A stretch of DNA of 64,000 nucleotides from Nocardia grenadensis NBRC 108939 (lineage in GTDB: Bacteria > Actinomycetota > Actinomycetes > Mycobacteriales > Mycobacteriaceae), in NCBI RefSeq assembly GCF_001613445.1, contig NZ_BDCJ01000030.1, positions 1 to 64,000 on the forward strand, read 5' to 3'. The notes under the pieces are model-generated. The model searched no databases and was not told the DNA's origin. It saw only the letters and a program-made list of their open reading frames with translations. The translations under genes and the position numbers were made by a program. This document shows, piece by piece, positions 53,810 through 62,485 of this stretch (its first letter is position 1; every line of letters starts with the position of its first letter).

Positions 53810-55081
53810 TCAGACCTTTCCATTGGTGGCGAGGACCAGCGCATTGCCGTCGCCGGGCGCGGCGGTACCGGACGCGGATTCGCGGTTGTCGGCGTCGCGG
53901 ATGAAGTACATGGGAAGGATCGCCAGGCAGGGCCCGGCGGCGAGGACCAGGAAGACCAGCTGGAACGAGCCACTCGCGGCGAAGACCAGGCCCACCACGG
54001 CGGGCACGATGGTGCTGCCGAGCTGCCAGAAGGCATTCACGCCGCCGGTCGCCGTCCCGGCGAGTTCGGCACCGGACAGGGTCGGGATCATCGCCATCAT
54101 GACCGGGCTGTAGATGTAGGCGGTGATGCCGAGGAACGGCGCGATCCACAGGAACTGGGTGGCGGTGGTCGCGAAACTGAAGATGATCAGGCAGGCCACG
54201 AAGGCAGCCAGGATGGCGATCGTGAGCCGTCGGCGACTCAACCCGAGCGCATCGCCGAGCAGCCCGATCAGTGGTTTGGAGAACACCGCCACCGCGCCGA
54301 AGATCATCACCACGGTGCCGGCCCGCACCGGATCGATACCGACGCCCTTGACCATCAGCAGGTTCGACCAGGTGATGAACCCGTAGGTGCCCCACAGCGC
54401 GCCGAATCCGGCGAGCGCGATCAGCAATAGGCCGCGATTGCGCACCAGCGGCCGCAGATTCGGGCGGCCACCGGTTTCGGTCCGGGCCTCCACCAGCGGG
54501 CCGGGGCGCAGCAGGATCAGGCACAGGACACCGACCACGATCGACGTGAGACCGAACAGGTGATACGACGTGCGCCAGCTGTGCGATTCGATCAACCGGG
54601 GTACGACCGCGTTCGCGATCACCAGTCCGAGCGAGGTCGCGGTCATGAAGACACCCATCGCGAAGCCTCGCCGCTGCGGGCTGAACCAGCTGGTGAGCAG
54701 TTTGACGCCGCCACCCACCTCGGCGCCCGCGCACAATCCGATACACGCCTGGAAGAGCAGGCCCAGCGCATGGCTGTCGACCTCGCCGAAGGCGAGCATG
54801 AACCCGCCGGAGAGCAGGATGCTCACCCCGACGGTCATCCGCGCACCGAGCCAGTCGGCGACGAAACCGCCGATGGCATTGGAGATCACGTAGCCGATGT
54901 AGTAGGTGGTGGCGAAGACACCGAGGCCGGCGACGGCCACCCCGAGGTCCTCGCCCACCGAGCCCGCCGCCGGGCCCCAGGTGGCCCGGTCGACCGAGGT
55001 CATCGTGAAGGCGGCCCAGCAGAGGGTCAACACCACCCAGCGATATCGGGTGTCGGGTGTTGCGGGGGATATCGCGGTCAC
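53810..55081 (-). CDS. MFS transporter (organic-acid/anion type)
   Basis: Major facilitator of 423 residues with 12 predicted helices. Signatures: YRWVVLTLCWAAFTMTSVDR (helix 1 ending in the Asp-Arg of aromatic-acid/anion porters), loop 2-3 GGFVADWLGARMTVG (GxxxDxxGxR) and SPQRRGFAMGVFMTATSLG in the middle. GTG start at 55081 with AAAGGA 7 bases upstream; the longer frame to 55249 has no such site. Operonic with the FAD oxidoreductase. Confidence 0.88.
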   Translation of the reverse strand: MTAISPATPDTRYRWVVLTLCWAAFTMTSVDRATWGPAAGSVGEDLGVAVAGLGVFATTYYIGYVISNAIGGFVADWLGARMTVGVSILLSGGFMLAFGEVDSHALGLLFQACIGLCAGAEVGGGVKLLTSWFSPQRRGFAMGVFMTATSLGLVIANAVVPRLIESHSWRTSYHLFGLTSIVVGVLCLILLRPGPLVEARTETGGRPNLRPLVRNRGLLLIALAGFGALWGTYGFITWSNLLMVKGVGIDPVRAGTVVMIFGAVAVFSKPLIGLLGDALGLSRRRLTIAILAAFVACLIIFSFATTATQFLWIAPFLGITAYIYSPVMMAMIPTLSGAELAGTATGGVNAFWQLGSTIVPAVVGLVFAASGSFQLVFLVLAAGPCLAILPMYFIRDADNRESASGTAAPGDGNALVLATNGKV

Positions 55082-55217
55082 CGGAGGTCCTTTCGAGTGA
55101 AGCTGGGGCACCGGCGCCCGCACTGCGTGGCGGCTGTGGCACCCACCACAATGCAACCGTGCGGACGGCTCATGATCCAATGCCACTTGGATGACCCGGG
55201 TATGTCCTGAAGTTATG

Positions 55218-55235
55218 GCATACCGATCGGTATGC
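55218..55235. promoter_or_regulatory. LysR operator, perfect 18-bp palindrome
   Basis: GCATACCGATCGGTATGC, containing the ATAC-N6-GTAT form of LysR sites, 17 bases before the LysR start and 137 bases before the MFS start. Probable site for the adjacent LysR protein. Confidence 0.7.
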
Positions 55236-55251
55236 GAAACAGGGAGCAACG

Positions 55252-56133
55252 ATGGAGCTACGACAGCTACGGTATTTCGTCGAAGTATTCGATCGCGGCT
55301 CGCTGTCGGCGGCGGCGAAGGCGCTGCTGATTTCCCAACCGGCCCTCACCCGCCAGGTCCAGCAGCTGGAACGCGAATGCGGCGTGCCGCTCTTCGAGCG
55401 GGTACCTGCCGGTATCGTGCCCACTCCCGCCGGGACCGCCCTTTATCAGCATGTCCTCACCCTGCTCCGCTACGCCGACACCGCGAAGGACGCCGCCCGG
55501 GAGGCCGGTCCGGTCCGCGAGATCGTGCAGATCGGCCTCGCCCCCGGCCTACCGCCCACCTGGCTCGGGCAAATCATCGACACCGTGCGGGTGGCCGTGC
55601 CCCAGGCATACCTTTCGCTCACCGACGCGACCAGCACCGCCCAACTCCAGCAGCTGCGGGCCGGACGACTCGATATAGCATTCGTGCATGAACCGCCCGC
55701 GGGGGATCTCGTCCGGCACCGGGTCCTCGAGGAGCCGTTCGGATTCGTCGTGGATCCGCGACTGGACGGCGAGTTCAGCGGCGATATCTGCCCGCTGAGC
55801 GCCCTCCACGGCATGGACGTGCTCGCGCACGCCCGTGACCAGGTGCCCATCGGCCACGACCGGCTGGTATCGGCGGCCCATGAAGCCGGTGTCAGGCCGC
55901 GGTGGCATTTCGCCAACTACACCGAGAACGCGCGGGCCTGTCTGCATGCCACGGGAGCCGGCGGAGCGATCCTGAGCCGCACCACCGCGGGCCGCCTGCT
56001 GCCCGGATGGGTCTGGCGGCGACTGGTCGACCCGCCGATCACCATGCAGACCTGGATCGTGCGCCAGCCGGTGGTCCGGGGCACCGTCGCCGCGGTCGCC
56101 GACACCATCGCACGCTCCTTCGGCATCGACTGA
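55252..56133 (+). CDS. LysR-family regulator
   Basis: LysR regulator of 293 residues. Winged helix at 1-60: MELRQLRYFVEVFDRGSLSA, KALLISQPALTRQVQQLERE, CGVPLFERVPAGIVPTPAG. The substrate-binding domain follows from about 90. ATG at 55252 with GGAGCA 4-10 bases upstream. Divergent from the MFS-FAD operon; by family habit it activates that operon in response to a substrate of the pathway and represses itself through the 55218-55235 palindrome. Confidence 0.88.
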   Translation: MELRQLRYFVEVFDRGSLSAAAKALLISQPALTRQVQQLERECGVPLFERVPAGIVPTPAGTALYQHVLTLLRYADTAKDAAREAGPVREIVQIGLAPGLPPTWLGQIIDTVRVAVPQAYLSLTDATSTAQLQQLRAGRLDIAFVHEPPAGDLVRHRVLEEPFGFVVDPRLDGEFSGDICPLSALHGMDVLAHARDQVPIGHDRLVSAAHEAGVRPRWHFANYTENARACLHATGAGGAILSRTTAGRLLPGWVWRRLVDPPITMQTWIVRQPVVRGTVAAVADTIARSFGID

Positions 56134-56299
56134 GACGGGGCCGGAGCAGGCCGTGCCCCTCCCCGCCTCCGGCTCGGCGCCATCCGGCTGCGACCGCGCC
56201 GTCATGAGCGGGCGGAATCGGCCGATGCCGACACCGCGCAGCGTCCCGAGCCCAGCGTCGAAGAGCAGCCGGTCGCGCACTCGGGAAGGCGAGGCCGCA

Positions 56300-57064
56300 T
56301 TACCCGGCCCCCAGGATCCGCCCGGATTCGTACGCGGCCGCGCCGGGCGGCAGCACGCCGGGACGGCCACTCAGATACACCTGCACGGTCCCTTCGCCGG
56401 TCGCCGAGCCGGCCAGCGCCTCCATCCGCCGCACCGTCTGCGCGGCGACGGCCTGCGCGCTGTCGAACAGCCGGACGCCGTCGGGCAGCGCGGCCAGGAT
56501 GCTGTCCACGATCAGCGGGTAGTGGGTGCAACCCAGCACCACACCCTCGACATCGGCGGGTGTCCGGGCCGCGGCGTCCGCCACCGCCGCACGCACCGCG
56601 GCCATATCACCGCGATCCACTGCTTCGGCGAGTCCGTGGCAGGCCACCCCGGTCACCTTCGCCTCGCCGCCGAACCGCGCTATCAGATCCGCCTGGTAGG
56701 GGCTGGCCGTAGTGGCCGCGGTCGCCCATACGGCCACCGACCGGCAGGCCGCCGCGGCCGGTTTGATCGCCGGCACCGTACCCACCACAGGGATCGCGGC
56801 GCCCAGATCGGCACGGACGTGTTCGAGTGCGGTCACGCTGGCGGTGTTACACGGCAGCACGACCACCTCGGCACCCAGGTCACGCGCGCTACGACCGGCC
56901 GCCACCACCCGGTCGATCACCCAGTCCTGTGGCTTGGGGCCCCACGGCGCCCCTTCGGGGTCCAGTTGCAACAGCAGATCCACGTCGGGACGCAGCTTGC
57001 GCAGCCACGCCGCGGTGGGCAGCAACCCGAAACCCGAATCGATGAGCGCGACGATCACCCCCAC
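56300..57064 (-). CDS. Aspartate/glutamate racemase family protein
   Basis: A 254-residue member of the Asp/Glu racemase family (MurI-like). Both catalytic cysteines are present: VVLPCNTASVTALEH and GVVLGCTHYPLIVD. The first catalytic motif is IVALIDSGFGLLP, where standard MurI has F-D-S-G-V-G-G-L. The Gly doublet is altered, so this may be a second, divergent racemase rather than the essential MurI. GTG start at 57064, 3 bases after the reductase stop, so the two genes are coupled, an unusual pair. Confidence 0.8.
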   Translation of the reverse strand: MGVIVALIDSGFGLLPTAAWLRKLRPDVDLLLQLDPEGAPWGPKPQDWVIDRVVAAGRSARDLGAEVVVLPCNTASVTALEHVRADLGAAIPVVGTVPAIKPAAAACRSVAVWATAATTASPYQADLIARFGGEAKVTGVACHGLAEAVDRGDMAAVRAAVADAAARTPADVEGVVLGCTHYPLIVDSILAALPDGVRLFDSAQAVAAQTVRRMEALAGSATGEGTVQVYLSGRPGVLPPGAAAYESGRILGAG

Positions 57065-57067
57065 AGG

Positions 57068-58267
57068 TTATTGAGTCGCGCCGAGCAATTCCTCCACCGG
57101 GGCGGCCGCGGCGATCTTGGCGCGCATCTTCATCACCTGTCCGGTCATCCCCGCCCCCACGACTCCGGACAGCCGGCCCTCGCGGAAGTAGTAGGCGAGG
57201 AATTTGCGCCCGTCGTCGGCGAGGATGTGGATATCGTCGGTCGCGCGCGGCGTGCCGAGCGCCTGCAACTTCAGGTCGTACTGATCACTCCAGAAGTACG
57301 GGACCTGCGGGGTACTCGGCGCCGCGACCCCCAGCAGGGCGCAGGTCAGCAGTTTGGCCTGTTCACCGGCATTGGTCCAGTGCTCGATCCGGCGATGTTC
57401 ACCCGTAGGGGTCCGCCACGCCGCCACATCGCCCACCGCCCAGACGCCGGGCGCACTGGTCCGCCCGGCCTCGTCGGCGAACACTCCGCCACCGGCGGTC
57501 GGTTCGGCCAGTTCGATACCGGATCCGGCCAGCCAGTCGGTCACTGGACGCGAGCCGATACCCGACACCACCAGGTCCGCGGTCACCTCGGACCCATCCG
57601 CCAGCCGCGCACCGCGCACCCGGCTTGCCGGACCGGCCAGCAATTCGGCCACCCCGACCCCGCAGCGCAGATCGACGCCTTCGGCCCGGTGCAACCGGGC
57701 CACCAGTTCACCGAGCGCCACGCCGAGCACCCCGGCCAGCGGAGCGGGCTGCGGTTCCACCAGCACCACGGGCACCTTCTGCGCGCGCAGGCTCGCGGCC
57801 AGTTCACAGCCGATGAAACCGGCGCCGATCACCAGGGCCGCGGTGGTATCGCGCAGCCTCTCCCGGATCGCCACCGCGTCGTCGTGACTGCGCAGGACGT
57901 GGACCCCGGCCACCTCGTCCGCGCCGGGCAGCAGCCGGGGCCGCAGTCCGGTCGCGACGATCAGATGCTCGTAGGTGACCGTGGAACCGTCGGCCAGCCG
58001 CACCTGTTTGGCCTCGGTGTCCACGCCGGACGCGGCCGTACCCAGACGCAGCTCGATCTTCTTCTCGTCGTAGAACTCGTCCGGACGCAACGGCGTCGCG
58101 GTGGTCTCGCCGCGGACGAACTGCTTGGACAGCGGCGGACGGTCGTAGGGTGCGCGCGGCTCGTCCCCCAGCAGTACCAGCTCGCCCTCGTACCCCGCGC
58201 GGCGCAACTCCTCGGCGGTGCGCAACCCGGCCAGGCCGGCACCGGCGATCACGATCGGTGCGGACAT
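57068..58267 (-). CDS. NAD(P)/FAD-dependent ferredoxin reductase
   Basis: FAD/NADH reductase of 399 residues in the ferredoxin/rubredoxin reductase class that feeds P450 or Rieske systems. FAD loop IVIAGAGLAGLRTAEELRRA, then YDRPPLSKQF, NAD loop ALVIGAGFIGCELAASLRAQ and the C-terminal FAD contact GVWAVGDVAAW, followed by IEHWTNAGEQAKLL and the YFWSDQYDLKLQALG region typical of putidaredoxin-reductase-like enzymes. ATG at 58267 with GGGAG 6 bases upstream. No ferredoxin gene is adjacent. It is followed after 3 bases by the racemase gene. Confidence 0.88.
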   Translation of the reverse strand: MSAPIVIAGAGLAGLRTAEELRRAGYEGELVLLGDEPRAPYDRPPLSKQFVRGETTATPLRPDEFYDEKKIELRLGTAASGVDTEAKQVRLADGSTVTYEHLIVATGLRPRLLPGADEVAGVHVLRSHDDAVAIRERLRDTTAALVIGAGFIGCELAASLRAQKVPVVLVEPQPAPLAGVLGVALGELVARLHRAEGVDLRCGVGVAELLAGPASRVRGARLADGSEVTADLVVSGIGSRPVTDWLAGSGIELAEPTAGGGVFADEAGRTSAPGVWAVGDVAAWRTPTGEHRRIEHWTNAGEQAKLLTCALLGVAAPSTPQVPYFWSDQYDLKLQALGTPRATDDIHILADDGRKFLAYYFREGRLSGVVGAGMTGQVMKMRAKIAAAAPVEELLGATQ

Positions 58268-58576
58268 ACCGAACTCCCTCCCCGCGGCAGGGCGCCGCGC
58301 CTGGAACAGGTTACAGAAAATCGTGTAGCCCACCCTAACAAGCACAGCTCGGCGAAGCCCATCCCCCGATCCGCGCGGCCGCGGCGAAACGGAGGTACCC
58401 GAAGAGCGCACGCGGCGGGTACAGGACCCGCCGGGCTCCGCGGCGGAAGCGCGTCCGCTGCGCATCGTTTCGCCGCGCAATCGTGTCCATCGCGATATCG
58501 ACCGGTCGCGGCCGGACACGCTATACCGAGGTCAGGCCCTTTCTACGGACCTGTTTTCCAGTCTCAGGAGGCCATT
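58268..58576. other. Intergenic region before the SPW-repeat gene
   Basis: About 309 bases between divergently transcribed genes; no gene and no clear operator seen. It must hold both promoters. Confidence 0.4.
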
Positions 58577-58933
58577 ATGTTCACAGAAAGCCGGACTCAG
58601 GATTTCCTGGCCGTGGTGCTCGGTGTCTTCACCGCCCTCTCTCCGATCTGGGTGGCGACCAACAATCGGGCAGTGTGGACGATGATCGTGCTCGGAGCGC
58701 TCATCGCACTCACCGGACTCGCCCAGATGTACCGGCCCGCGATGGCAGCGGCCGACTACGGAATGGCACTGTTCGGCGCACTGCTGTTCATCGCACCGTG
58801 GGCCATGAACTACACCAGCTACAACGGGGCATCGTGGACGTCGTGGGTCGTCGGAATCGTCACCGTCGTACTCGCCGTGGCAGCGCTGCCGGCGGTGGCG
58901 GGCCGGATGCACGGGGCCGCGACGCACCACTGA
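58577..58933 (+). CDS. SPW-repeat integral membrane protein
   Basis: A 118-residue protein with four hydrophobic helices. Two Ser/Ala-Pro-x-Trp motifs occur in equivalent helices, ALSPIWVATNN and LFIAPWAMNYTS, the mark of the SPW-repeat family found in actinobacteria and others. Function unknown; members are often stress-linked. ATG at 58577 with AGGAGG 5-8 bases upstream. A bulged hairpin downstream (59106-59138) may terminate it. Confidence 0.85.
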   Translation: MFTESRTQDFLAVVLGVFTALSPIWVATNNRAVWTMIVLGALIALTGLAQMYRPAMAAADYGMALFGALLFIAPWAMNYTSYNGASWTSWVVGIVTVVLAVAALPAVAGRMHGAATHH

Positions 58934-59254
58934 TCCGCAACCATCCCGACGAGCTACCCGCCGGCCGAGCCCGGCGGGCAGACTCATTTGCGCCATCGAC
59001 ACCAGCGGGAAAATTTCGAGGGGGGCCGACAGACCCGGCGCGGAGCGGGCGTCCGGTGCACCGTTCCCGGCCGGTTTCCGCACATCCCGCCGTCCGGGCA
59101 CGTCAGAGCCGCGTATCCGGAAATCCCGGACGCGGCTCCGTGCGCCGGCCACTCTCGGAGGCGATGTAATACTGATCACCGCGGGCGGGTCACGCACCAT
59201 TCATGGGCTTCGCACACTAGAACGAAATCCACCCCGGCGGGTAAGAATGGGCCC
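58934..59254. other. Intergenic region before the disordered-protein gene
   Basis: About 320 bases. It contains the hairpin at 59106-59138 and the promoter for the next gene. No further gene is seen. Confidence 0.4.
59106..59138 (+). terminator. Hairpin after the SPW-repeat gene
   Basis: Stem from GAGCCGCG and TCCGG on the left and CCGGA and CGCGGCTC on the right with a small bulge and 4-5-base loop. No U-run follows, so terminator activity is uncertain. Confidence 0.45.
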
Positions 59255-61321
59255 ATGGATGCCGAAAATGCCAGCCTCGGAGACGAACGTCGCGGCCGCC
59301 AGGAGGAGTACGGCCACGCGCAACAGAACTCCGAGTCGAGGGGCTTCGCCGGCTTCGGATCGAACGAATTCGATTCGGCGAATGGAACGAACGGCGCCAC
59401 GAACCGATCCGATTCCGTACCGGATCACGGTTACACGTGGACCCCCGCACCACCGTCCACTCCCACCCAGAACCAGCACAGCACCGGCGGATCGGCGGCA
59501 CTGGACCCGTTCGCCGCCTGGAACACCCCCGGAGTCGCCGGTGATATCGCCGCGGTCGGCGTCATGACATCCGGTAACCAGGAACCGGATTCCCGCTTCA
59601 GTACCTCGCCGACGGACCCGTCCCAGTTCCCCGCACCTCCCGATGATCCCAACGGTCCGGATACCGCCGCGTTGTCCACCCGCCACGGCGCCGGGCCGAT
59701 GAGCGATCCCGGGCAGACCGATCCCGGGGCGCTGCCGCGCCTATCGCAGCCGGGCCCCGGTCAGGTCGGCGAACACTCGGCCGCACTCGCCTCCTCGGCA
59801 CGTATCCCCGCGCCCACATCGCCGTACACGGCCGAGTCGGCGCTGTCCGCCGATCCCGCAGCCGGTCGGCCCGGTGCCGATTCGTTCTCCGTCCCGACCA
59901 CGCAATTATCCACGTCCGGTTCGCTGGCGGACGCCTATCCGCTGCCGCCGGAGACACCGCAGCGGCCCGGCACCTACGGCGAGGCGGATACCGGGTCGCT
60001 GCCGAGCTGGCTCAGCTCCATCGGGGACGAACCGGTACCGCACCCGCTGGAAACCGGCGGGCGGCGCCGCAAACTCGATCTCACCGAATCCGGTGCACCG
60101 GCGGATGCTTTCAACCCGTTCGAGGACCAGCATGTGCCCGGACACGAGGAGAGCCCCGCGGCCGCGGTCACCGATACGCATGCGCTGTCCGGGGCGCCGA
60201 GCGAGGAGCGCGAGCCCGCACTCGACCACGAGCCCGCCGCACGGCCGGAACTGCCGTCACGCGGGCTGCCCACCCGTGGCCACACCGCACCCGGCCCGGG
60301 CGCCGAGGAGGAATCCGCCGCGCCCGCACTGCCGGCCCGGCGCCTGCCGCGGTCCGCGGCCCGGCACGCCCCCGCCGAGGAGACGAACACGGTGGCTCCC
60401 GCCGCACAGGAGGCGCCTCCGGCGAACTCCGTGGGCCTGCCGGAGCCGGCACCGGCCGCCGCCGCGGACAGCGAACTGCCGGCGCCGCGCCGGCTGCCGC
60501 GGTCCGCGGCCCGGTACAACACCGACGACGAGCCAACCGGTACCCGCGATGACCAGCAACCCGCGCTGCGGCTCGCGGCGCAGCCCGAAGAGGCGGCCCT
60601 GACCGGCGAGACCGGCGCGCATACCGCTCCGCCGCGGCTGTCCCCACCGGACGGCACCCCGATCCTCGACCGGCTGCTGGATTCCGAACCCGCGCACGGT
60701 ATCGACTCCGACGACGAATCCGGCGCGCCGGTGGCCGAATTGCTCACCCGGATCCTGGAGTCCGAGGATTCCCGGCCCGCCGGATCCGACGAACCGGCCG
60801 AGGAGGCGCCGGAAGTCCCCGCCACGGCCGTATCGCCGCTGACTCTCGTACCCGACGCCGCGGGTGAGGCCCCGGACTCGGGTGAGGGCGCCGATTCCCG
60901 GCCGCCGCTGGAAACGCGCCGCTCCCGGCGGGCACGTGAGGCGGCCGAGGCCGAGGCCGCCGGTTCCGCGGTCCCCGACCACGCTGAGGCGGCACTGCCG
61001 GGCCCCGCTCCGGAACCTGTATCGGCCCTGCCGGGAGCCCGGCGCCCGGCGCCCGTGGAGGACACCACATCCCGGCACAGCCGCAGCGAGGAAGGCGCCG
61101 ACATAGATATCCACCTCATCATGCGGTTGCTGACCGCGAGCGATGATCTCGAAGTACTGGCGGGACAGGCGGAGACCGGCGAGGTGTCGGCCGCGGAGGT
61201 GGCCCGCGCGGCCCGCGAGGCCCGGGCCGCGGTCCTCTCCGCGGTCACCGCCTGGTACGGCGGCCCGGCCCAGATGGTGAAGTTCGCCAACGCCCTGCTC
61301 CAGGCCGCCCGCGAAACCTGA
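59255..61321 (+). CDS. Long disordered Pro/Ala/Glu-rich protein with LPRSAAR repeats
   Basis: A 688-residue protein I do not recognise. About residues 1-610 are rich in Pro, Ser, Glu, Asp and Ala and should be disordered. Inside lies a recurrent element: LPSRGLPTRG, LPARRLPRSAARHAPAEE and APRRLPRSAARYNTDDE (about 330-430), and a later Arg-rich ETRRSRRAREAAEAEA. Only the last 75 residues look folded: IHLIMRLLTASDDLEVLAGQ and AARAVLSAVTAWYGG-type helices (read ARAAVLSAVTAWYGGPAQMV). No signal peptide, membrane helix or catalytic motif. ATG at 59255 is the only sensible start. A terminator follows. A scaffold or regulatory role is possible; nothing in the sequence decides it. Confidence 0.75.
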   Translation: MDAENASLGDERRGRQEEYGHAQQNSESRGFAGFGSNEFDSANGTNGATNRSDSVPDHGYTWTPAPPSTPTQNQHSTGGSAALDPFAAWNTPGVAGDIAAVGVMTSGNQEPDSRFSTSPTDPSQFPAPPDDPNGPDTAALSTRHGAGPMSDPGQTDPGALPRLSQPGPGQVGEHSAALASSARIPAPTSPYTAESALSADPAAGRPGADSFSVPTTQLSTSGSLADAYPLPPETPQRPGTYGEADTGSLPSWLSSIGDEPVPHPLETGGRRRKLDLTESGAPADAFNPFEDQHVPGHEESPAAAVTDTHALSGAPSEEREPALDHEPAARPELPSRGLPTRGHTAPGPGAEEESAAPALPARRLPRSAARHAPAEETNTVAPAAQEAPPANSVGLPEPAPAAAADSELPAPRRLPRSAARYNTDDEPTGTRDDQQPALRLAAQPEEAALTGETGAHTAPPRLSPPDGTPILDRLLDSEPAHGIDSDDESGAPVAELLTRILESEDSRPAGSDEPAEEAPEVPATAVSPLTLVPDAAGEAPDSGEGADSRPPLETRRSRRAREAAEAEAAGSAVPDHAEAALPGPAPEPVSALPGARRPAPVEDTTSRHSRSEEGADIDIHLIMRLLTASDDLEVLAGQAETGEVSAAEVARAAREARAAVLSAVTAWYGGPAQMVKFANALLQAARET

Positions 61322-61337
61322 TCCGGAGTTACCACGT

Positions 61338-61363
61338 CCCGGCGACGGTGCGCGCCGGGTTTT
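61338..61363 (+). terminator. Intrinsic terminator after the disordered-protein gene
   Basis: CCCGGCG, 8-base loop, CGCCGGG, then TTTT, 17 bases past the stop at 61321. Confidence 0.75.
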
Positions 61364-61378
61364 CCGGCGTACCCGCGA

Positions 61379-62395
61379 TCACGGGTGCGTCGCCGGTTCG
61401 GCATCACCGACCACGGCCTGCCACCGTCGCACCAGCCGGCGGCAGGCGGCCACCAGTTCCGGGGGCTCGACATCGGCCAGGTCGGTATCGAATGTGGCGA
61501 GCAGACCCGCGACACCAGCCCAGGACCAGGCACCGAGGGTGAGCCGGCAATGGTCGGAATCCAGGTGCTCGACAACCGATCCGCCGGGTGCCCAGCGCGC
61601 CACCGTCTTCGCCGGCAGATTCAGCCGCGCGCTTCCGACGCATTCCCACGTGGCGGGAGTGTCCCCGCGATCGTGGGTGCTCATCACCAGAGCGGCGATA
61701 TCACCGCCGGGCAGCTCGCGCGGAGTGAACCGGATACCCGTGGGCGGGTGGAGGTAGAGGCGGTCCAATCGGTGCACGCGCCAGGCGGCATCGGCGTGGT
61801 CGTAGCCGACGAGGTACCACCGGCCCGCCCAGACCACCAGGTGATGGGGTTCGAAGCGCCGGGCCGGGGCGAACTCGGCGGTACCGGGGTCGGGGCGGGC
61901 GCCGTCGGGCCCGAGGATTTCGATGATGAGCACCTCGTGACGGCGCACGGCACCGCCCGCGGCCGGCAACGAGGCCGCATCGATGGGATGGGCCGGAAAC
62001 TCCCAGTAGTTCTGCAAACTCGTCAGCCGCAACGCTGCCACGGCCCCTCGTAGCCTGACCGGCATGACCTGTTCCAGGGACTCCAGCGCCCGCTCGGCGT
62101 CGTCGGCGAGGCCGGACACCGTGGTCGGCGCGGTCTGTAGCGCTACCGCGACCGCGAGTGCTTGCTCCTCGTCGAATTGCAGCGGCGGCAGTGTGTGGCC
62201 CGCCCCGAGCCGATAGCCCCCGGCCGGCCCGCGCAGCGTGACGACCGGATAGTCGAGCGAACGCAGTGTTTCGATATCCCGCCGGGTGGTGCGCTCGCTG
62301 ACCCCCAGCCGGGCGGCGAGCGCGCCGAGCGACCAGCTCCGTCGAGTGGCGAGCAGCGACAGTAGGCGCAGTGCGCGCCGGGAGGTATCGGCCAC
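61379..62395 (-). CDS. WYL-domain transcriptional regulator (DeoR-like HTH)
   Basis: A 338-residue WYL-family regulator. N-terminal winged helix: RALRLLSLLATRRSWSLGAL, RLGVSERTTRRDIETLRSLD and YPVVTLRGPAGGYRLG. The WYL core is at about 165-235 (LVVWAGRWYLVGYDHADAAW then RVHRLDRLYLHPPTG), with the conserved W-Y-L triplet in GRWYLVG; a WCX-like C-terminal domain follows. GTG start at 62395. Divergent from the flavin monooxygenase at 62486 with a 90-base gap, so it probably controls that gene. WYL proteins bind nucleic acid or nucleotide-like ligands. Confidence 0.88.
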   Translation of the reverse strand: MADTSRRALRLLSLLATRRSWSLGALAARLGVSERTTRRDIETLRSLDYPVVTLRGPAGGYRLGAGHTLPPLQFDEEQALAVAVALQTAPTTVSGLADDAERALESLEQVMPVRLRGAVAALRLTSLQNYWEFPAHPIDAASLPAAGGAVRRHEVLIIEILGPDGARPDPGTAEFAPARRFEPHHLVVWAGRWYLVGYDHADAAWRVHRLDRLYLHPPTGIRFTPRELPGGDIAALVMSTHDRGDTPATWECVGSARLNLPAKTVARWAPGGSVVEHLDSDHCRLTLGAWSWAGVAGLLATFDTDLADVEPPELVAACRRLVRRWQAVVGDAEPATHP

Positions 62396-62485
62396 CGTAC
62401 CAAAGTAGTGGACATTCGACGGCCACTACCGATGGCAGTGTCGGTCCGGCAATCATCCGACAACAGCTCGAGGGGCCGAAATACA

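Noticed and set aside
56153..58933. A 926-residue plus-strand frame across the racemase and reductase genes.
   Set aside because: Antisense shadow; only its very end overlaps a real gene (SPW-repeat protein, in frame from 58577).
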